A DNA stretch of 64,000 nt from Bog-473 sp963783965 (lineage in GTDB: Bacteria; Actinomycetota; Acidimicrobiia; Acidimicrobiales; RAAP-2), in NCBI GenBank assembly GCA_963783965.1, contig CAWAPQ010000001.1, forward strand, positions 248,001-312,000. The letters are read 5' to 3'. Shown here piece after piece: positions 60,083-64,000 of the stretch. Each line of letters opens with the position of its first letter. The stretch's first letter is position 1. The translations under genes and the position numbers were made by a program. The notes below the pieces were generated by a model. It was given only the letters and a program-made list of their open reading frames with translations. It made no database searches and had not been told where the DNA came from.

Positions 60083-60576
60083 TGCGTCGGGCGCGTGGAC
60101 GGCAGTCCCAGTTTGCGGTGGTCCCAGCTGACGGTCCGCTCGACGTTGAGCTTCACCGCCACCCGCTTGTGCAACATGATCTCCAAAATCGGCTTGAGGT
60201 CCTCCGTGTACGGCCCGTTGTACCGCTCGTAGACGCTGATGCCGAGCTGCCACAGCCTGTCGGGGTCGTCGACGATCTCCGCCCTGCCGACGAGCTCCAC
60301 GCCGCGCAGCTCCTCGTAGTAGTCGCCATCCTCGAAGAGGAGCGTCAGGCGCGGGTCACGGCGCAGGTTCTGGACCTTCTGTGACTTCGCCTTCGTCTCC
60401 ACCGTCACGCAGCCGTCCAGGAATCCGTACCACATGGCCACGGCGTGGATGGAGCCGTCATGGGAGATGGAGCACATCGTCATGTTCCGCCTCTCGGCGA
60501 GGAACGCGTCCACCTCTTCGGGCGTCATCTGTATCGCCTTGCGCTGATTCACGCCGTGGCCCATGGCCTCGGTCAT
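60079..60576 (-). CDS. PPOX-class flavin/F420-binding split-barrel protein
   Basis: A 165-residue split-barrel oxidoreductase. MTPEEVDAFLAERRNMTMCS is followed by HDGSIHAVAMWYGFLDGCVT, KAKSQKVQNLRRDPRLTLLF and YEELRGVELVGRAEIVDDPD, the pattern of the Rv1155-like group, which binds F420 or FMN. The start ATG follows GGGAGG by 6 bases. It overlaps the DUF2505 gene. The substrate is unknown. Confidence 0.88.
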   Translation of the reverse strand: MTEAMGHGVNQRKAIQMTPEEVDAFLAERRNMTMCSISHDGSIHAVAMWYGFLDGCVTVETKAKSQKVQNLRRDPRLTLLFEDGDYYEELRGVELVGRAEIVDDPDRLWQLGISVYERYNGPYTEDLKPILEIMLHKRVAVKLNVERTVSWDHRKLGLPSTRPTQ

Positions 60577-61005
60577 TCGGCACCTCCCACTCGTGTGCCC
60601 AGGGAGCGTAATCCCCTGAGCAGGACCGAAACCTTAAGAGTTCATCTTCAGCACACTTGGAGGTTGCACCCGTTTCACGGCACGTTCACCTCGGCTTCGT
60701 AGCGTGACTGCCGATGGCGCCCGTCGATCGACCCATGGATCACAGCCGCCGGGACCTTCGTTCGGTTCCGGGTGCAGGGCGTCGTTGCGGCCGGGAATCC
60801 CTGGCCGAGGTCATCATGATCCGACCGGTGCGCTCACACCGCAACGGGCTCCTCGGATCATTGGTCACCAGGGCGCGGGCAGTCGCCTCCCCGCGTCAAC
60901 AGGCGGCGCCGGTGCGAACCTCCCCCCGTCCACCGTCGTCGCCTGCTCTTCTCCCATTCAGGTCGCCCCGGTTCCCCCACGACGCTGCCTGAAGCCGATC
61001 ACAGC
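60577..61005. other. Long intergenic region with GTTCAC-type repeats
   Basis: No gene supported over 429 bp. GTTCATCT (60640), GTTTCAC (60672) and GTTCACC (60684) in the plus direction resemble loosely spaced Pho-box repeats recognised by PhoP/RegX3-type regulators. It lies between divergent genes, the second of which is an OmpR-type regulator. Confidence 0.35.
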
Positions 61006-61752
61006 GTGGCAGTTGCGAACGCGCCGGCGGCCAGCGGCCGGCCCCCTCTCCCCGGCCCGACCCGGGACAACCGGCCACTGGTCCTCGTCGTTGACGACGA
61101 AGAGTCCTATCGCCAGGCGTTGGCATCGGGCCTGACCCGCGAAGGATTCACGGTGGAGGCCGCCGGCGACGGCCACGAGGCGTTGCGCCTCTTCCACCGT
61201 GTGCATCCCGACCTCGTCCTTCTCGATGTCATGCTGCCCGACCAGTCCGGGATCGAGATCTGCCAGCAGATGCGGAGCCTCAAGCCCGTCCCCATCATCA
61301 TGGTGACGGCGCGCGACTCCGAGGTCGACATCGTGCTCGGGCTGGAGCTGGGGGCCAGCGACTATGTGGCCAAGCCCTTCCGGCTGCGCGAGCTCGTCGC
61401 CCGGATGCGGGCCGTGCTGCGGCGCGGCGTGGCCGTGGCCGAGCACCACGACGAAATCCTCGCCGTGGGCCCGGTGCGGCTCGACGCGGGCCGACGAGAG
61501 GTGACGGTCGATGAAGTCCCGGTCGAGCTGTCCCGCAAGGAGTTCGACCTCCTCGCCCTGCTCATGTCGCACAGCGGGCAGGTGGTCACCCGGGACTGGT
61601 GCATCGATCGGCTCTGGTGGGACCAGGAACTGACCGACACCCGCACGCTCGATACCCATATCAAGCGACTCCGGCGCAAGGTCGAGCCTGACCCGGCCAA
61701 CCCACGCCATCTCGTCACCGTCCGGGGTGTCGGCTTCCGGTTCGAGGGGTAG
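61006..61752 (+). CDS. OmpR/RegX3-like response regulator (no kinase beside it)
   Basis: A 248-residue regulator. The receiver has VLVVDDEESYR (D30, D31), LVLLDVMLPDQ (D74), IMVTARD and AKPFRLRELVARM. The winged helix has LSRKEFDLLALLMSHSGQVV, WDQELTDTRTLDTHIKRLRR and VRGVGFRFEG. Residues 1-22 are a proline-rich tail that may not be translated: GTG 61006 has no clear ribosome site. There is no histidine kinase next to it, so it is orphaned in this window. The pattern resembles RegX3/PhoP. Confidence 0.9.
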   Translation: MAVANAPAASGRPPLPGPTRDNRPLVLVVDDEESYRQALASGLTREGFTVEAAGDGHEALRLFHRVHPDLVLLDVMLPDQSGIEICQQMRSLKPVPIIMVTARDSEVDIVLGLELGASDYVAKPFRLRELVARMRAVLRRGVAVAEHHDEILAVGPVRLDAGRREVTVDEVPVELSRKEFDLLALLMSHSGQVVTRDWCIDRLWWDQELTDTRTLDTHIKRLRRKVEPDPANPRHLVTVRGVGFRFEG

Positions 61753-61790
61753 CCCGGCGCGACCCGGCGCTTTCGCCCTACATTGAGCGG

Positions 61791-62249
61791 ATGCACAAAG
61801 GCGACCTCGTCCCCGACTTCACACTCCCCGACCAGACGGGCACACCCCGTTCGCTGAGCGGGTTCCTCGCCAACGGACCCGTGGTGCTGTTCTTCTACCC
61901 GGCCGCCATGACCTACGGCTGCACCAAGGAGAGCTGCCATTTTCGCGACATGGCCGGCGAGTTCGCTGCAGTCGGCGCCCAGCCGGTCGGCATCAGCGCC
62001 GACGCCGTCGAGAAGCAGAAGCAGTTCGACGAGAAGGAATCCCTCGGCTTCCCTCTGCTCTCTGACGCCGACCGCGCCGTCGCGTCACAGCTGGGCGCCA
62101 AGCGCGGCATGAGTTTCCTCCCCAACAAGCGTGTCACGTTCGTCATCGACACCGACCGGACGCTCCTGGACGTCATTCACACCGAGGTCTCCATGGGGGC
62201 GCACGCCGACAAGGCCCTCGCCGTCCTGAAGGCGCGACCCGCTGCCTGA
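61791..62249 (+). CDS. bcp: Peroxiredoxin of the Bcp/PrxQ type
   Basis: A 152-residue thiol peroxidase. The active site is MTYGCTKESCHFRD, with peroxidatic Cys44 and a second Cys49 at the PrxQ spacing, and the thioredoxin fold parts VPDFTLPDQTGTPRSLSGFL, FPLLSDADRAVASQLGAK and VTFVIDTDRTLLDVI. It reduces peroxides with electrons from thioredoxin. The last codons overlap the likely start of the following SDR gene. This protein has the cysteine that the redoxin at 15012 lacks. Confidence 0.92.
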   Translation: MHKGDLVPDFTLPDQTGTPRSLSGFLANGPVVLFFYPAAMTYGCTKESCHFRDMAGEFAAVGAQPVGISADAVEKQKQFDEKESLGFPLLSDADRAVASQLGAKRGMSFLPNKRVTFVIDTDRTLLDVIHTEVSMGAHADKALAVLKARPAA

Positions 62250-63063
62250 GCGCTCCGTCGTCATCACCGGCGCCGCCTCGGGCATCGGCGCCGCCACTGC
62301 CGCGCGCCTGGGGGCCGCGGGCTGGGACGTCATCGGCGTGGACAAGGACGAGACCGACATCGTGGCTGATCTCGGGACGCCTGGCGGGCGCCAAGAGGCC
62401 GTCGAGAAGGCAGCCGAGCGCTGCGGCGGCGCGCTCGCCGGCATTGTCACGTGTGCCGGGCTCGCCGGCACGCCGGACCGCGCGGGCTCGTTGCTGGCGG
62501 CGGTGAACTACTTCGGCACGGTCGATGTGCTCGAGGGCCTCCGCCCACTGCTGACCGCGGGCGGTGCCGCCGTGGCCATCAGCTCGAACTCGACCACCGT
62601 GCAGCCCGCCATCCCCGGCGACCTCGTCGAGGCCTGCCTCCGCCATGACGAGGTGGCGAGCGCGCAGATCGCCGACAGCCGGGACTCCCTGGTGGCCTAC
62701 CCGGCCACCAAATTGGCGGTCGCCTACTGGGTGCGCCGCAATGCGACCGGACCGGACTGGGCCGGGTCGGGCCTGCGCCTCAACGCCATCGCCCCCGGCA
62801 TGATCGACACGCCGATGGTGGCAGGCATACGGGCGGACCCAGAGGCCGGCCCACTCCTTGACATGCTGCCCATCCCGGTCGGCCGGCCCGGCCGCCCCGA
62901 GGAGATCGCCGCCCTGGTGGATCTTCTGCTCGGTCCCGACGGCGCGTTCTTCTGTGGATCGGTGATCTTCTGTGACGGCGGGAGCGACGCGCTCCTGCGC
63001 ACGAACGAGTGGCCGGCACCCTGGGATATCTCGGTGCGCGACCTCGGTCGGCAACTCTCCTGA
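62242..63063 (+). CDS. Short-chain dehydrogenase/reductase with non-standard (CTG) start
   Basis: A 273-residue SDR. VVITGAASGIGAATAARLGA is the TGxxxGIG motif, DVIGVDKDETDIVADL the NAD-specificity Asp, ISSNSTT the catalytic Ser region and YPATKLAVAYWV the Tyr-x-x-x-Lys. The C-terminal half has LNAIAPGMIDTPMV, GRPEEIAALVDLLLG and SVIFCDGGSDALL. It is close in pattern to 3-alpha-hydroxysteroid dehydrogenase/carbonyl reductase. The fold must start before 62338, and no ATG, GTG or TTG lies between the in-frame stop near 62225 and the GxxxGIG motif. CTG 62242, 8 bases after GAAGG, is the only candidate. Confidence 0.82.
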   Translation: MPERSVVITGAASGIGAATAARLGAAGWDVIGVDKDETDIVADLGTPGGRQEAVEKAAERCGGALAGIVTCAGLAGTPDRAGSLLAAVNYFGTVDVLEGLRPLLTAGGAAVAISSNSTTVQPAIPGDLVEACLRHDEVASAQIADSRDSLVAYPATKLAVAYWVRRNATGPDWAGSGLRLNAIAPGMIDTPMVAGIRADPEAGPLLDMLPIPVGRPGRPEEIAALVDLLLGPDGAFFCGSVIFCDGGSDALLRTNEWPAPWDISVRDLGRQLS

Positions 63064-63114
63064 CCCGCGCGCTTCCCGGGGCTGTCCCGGCCCCTCGACC
63101 GTAGGCTGACGGCC

Positions 63115-64000
63115 GTGCCGGGCCGGATCCTGGTGGACACCACCCCGCTGCGGGAGAGCCGCGACTTCCGTCTGCTCTTCATCGGTCAGCTCATCTCCGT
63201 CATCGGGACGCAGCTGACGGTCGTCGCCATCCCCTACCAGGTGTACTCCATGACGCACTCCACGCTGCAAGTGGGCGCGATCAGCCTGGCTCAGCTCTTC
63301 CCCTTCCTCGCCGGCGCCCTTTCCGCCGGGCCGGTCGGCGACTCCACGGACAAGCGCCGCATCATGGCGTGGACGGGGGCGGCCCTGCTGCTGACCAGCG
63401 CCGCCCTGGCCATCAACGCCGCCCTGACCCATCCGTCGTTGGCCGTGCTCTACGTCGTCAGCTCGCTGGCGGCCGGCCTCACGGGATTCTCGAACACCGC
63501 CCGCATGGCGGCGGTGCCCGGCATGGTGCAGCGGCGACAGATCCCCGCGGCCGCCGCCATGACACAGATCGTCTTCCAAGTAGGCGTCATCGTGGGACCC
63601 GCGCTCTCCGGCCTCCTGCTCGGCATCGGGCTGCCTCTTGTCTACGGGCTCGACGCCGCCTCCTTCGTCGTGGCCGTCATCACCTCGTCCATGCTGCGTC
63701 CGATCCCACCGGCCCACCTCGGTGGGGCGCTCTCGCCCTGGCAATCGACCAGGGAGGGCCTGCGCTATCTGCGATCTCGCCAGGCACTCCAGGGCGTCTA
63801 CCTGATCGACGTCAACGCCATGGTGTTCGGCATGCCGCGGGCGCTGTTCCCGGCCATGGCGGGGGCGGTCTTCGGCGGCGGCACCATCACCTTGGGTTTC
63901 CTGTATGCCGCGCCGGGCGTCGGTGCGCTGATCGGGGCCGTGACCGCGGGGTGGGTCGCCAACCTGCGCCGCCAGGGTTGGGCGGTGATCGTGGCGGTCT
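63115..64000 (+). CDS. MFS transporter, EntS-like, N-terminal part (cut by window edge)
   Basis: About 295 residues are visible, starting GTG 63115. It begins RESRDFRLLFIGQLISVIGT and has YQVYSMTHSTLQVG, GPVGDSTDKRRIMAW (motif A), FSNTARMAAVPGMVQRRQIP and LPLVYGLDAASFVVAVI. This is the EntS/MFS_3 group that exports siderophores and drugs. The C-terminal helices are outside the window. It stands 51 bp after the SDR gene. Confidence 0.85.
   Translation, partial: MPGRILVDTTPLRESRDFRLLFIGQLISVIGTQLTVVAIPYQVYSMTHSTLQVGAISLAQLFPFLAGALSAGPVGDSTDKRRIMAWTGAALLLTSAALAINAALTHPSLAVLYVVSSLAAGLTGFSNTARMAAVPGMVQRRQIPAAAAMTQIVFQVGVIVGPALSGLLLGIGLPLVYGLDAASFVVAVITSSMLRPIPPAHLGGALSPWQSTREGLRYLRSRQALQGVYLIDVNAMVFGMPRALFPAMAGAVFGGGTITLGFLYAAPGVGALIGAVTAGWVANLRRQGWAVIVAV

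Overview
The window looks like a chromosomal segment of a high-GC actinobacterium, most likely class Acidimicrobiia or a close relative. I infer this from the GC-rich codon use, frequent GTG and TTG starts, two F420/FMN split-barrel (PPOX-type) oxidoreductases, an LLM-class flavin enzyme, a WS/DGAT acyltransferase, a DUF2505 protein, and a secreted protein with 42-residue GYWLV/DGGVFAYGDA repeats, a repeat I associate with Acidimicrobiia. No phage structural genes, rRNA or CRISPR array were seen.

Layout. (1) 1-6733 is an accessory zone downstream of a tRNA-Gly(CCC) gene at 537-607. The 3' part of the tRNA is repeated perfectly at 4193-4238 and nearly perfectly at 6699-6733. This is the footprint of two tandem insertions into the tRNA gene. 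The first unit carries an ISL3-type transposase remnant, a frameshifted LysR regulator, a hemerythrin-like protein, an F420/FMN split-barrel protein, a small membrane protein and a GNAT acetyltransferase. The second carries a phosphotriesterase-like lactonase and decayed pieces of an FtsX-type permease and an LLM oxidoreductase. Intact homologues of both pieces lie at 33-36.5 kb. No integrase is present. (2) 7-17 kb holds an MFS exporter, small membrane and CYTH proteins, a secreted GH12-like glycosidase, a GntR/ATPase/permease ABC operon, a CMP/dCMP-type deaminase, a redoxin lacking the expected cysteine, and a frameshifted PQQ-type beta-propeller gene. (3) 17.2-23.5 kb holds an ECF sigma factor with an overlapping membrane anti-sigma-like NHL protein, a short adenylate kinase, an SGNH hydrolase with six 126-bp repeats, and a ClpX-type zinc finger fused to a Maf nucleotide pyrophosphatase. 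(4) 23.5-42.5 kb is mostly small-molecule and redox metabolism: aldo/keto reductase, nitronate monooxygenase, DUF3237 plus FAD monooxygenase, serine hydrolase, cyclase/AAA/TPR regulator, SDR, LLM oxidoreductase coupled to an FtsX permease, dihydrodipicolinate-reductase-like enzyme, amidohydrolase, HD protein, lipoprotein and TauD dioxygenase.

(5) 42.6-53 kb is transport: a MacB/LolCDE-type ABC pair, then a compressed branched-chain-amino-acid-type (Liv) operon of three genes joined by 4-base overlaps. These are a LivH-LivM fusion, an MFS-LivF-LivG fusion and a binding protein. This operon is the most unusual architecture in the window. (6) 53-57 kb is an ABC transporter with a two-component system; all four genes are contiguous. 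(7) 57-64 kb holds lipid genes (patatin, WS/DGAT), a DUF2505/PPOX overlapping pair, an orphan OmpR-type regulator, a Bcp peroxiredoxin overlapping an SDR with no standard start codon, and the start of another MFS exporter.

All assignments are by reading motifs. No database search was run. Starts were chosen from visible ribosome binding sites, overlaps and where homology begins, and several remain uncertain, as noted in each entry.
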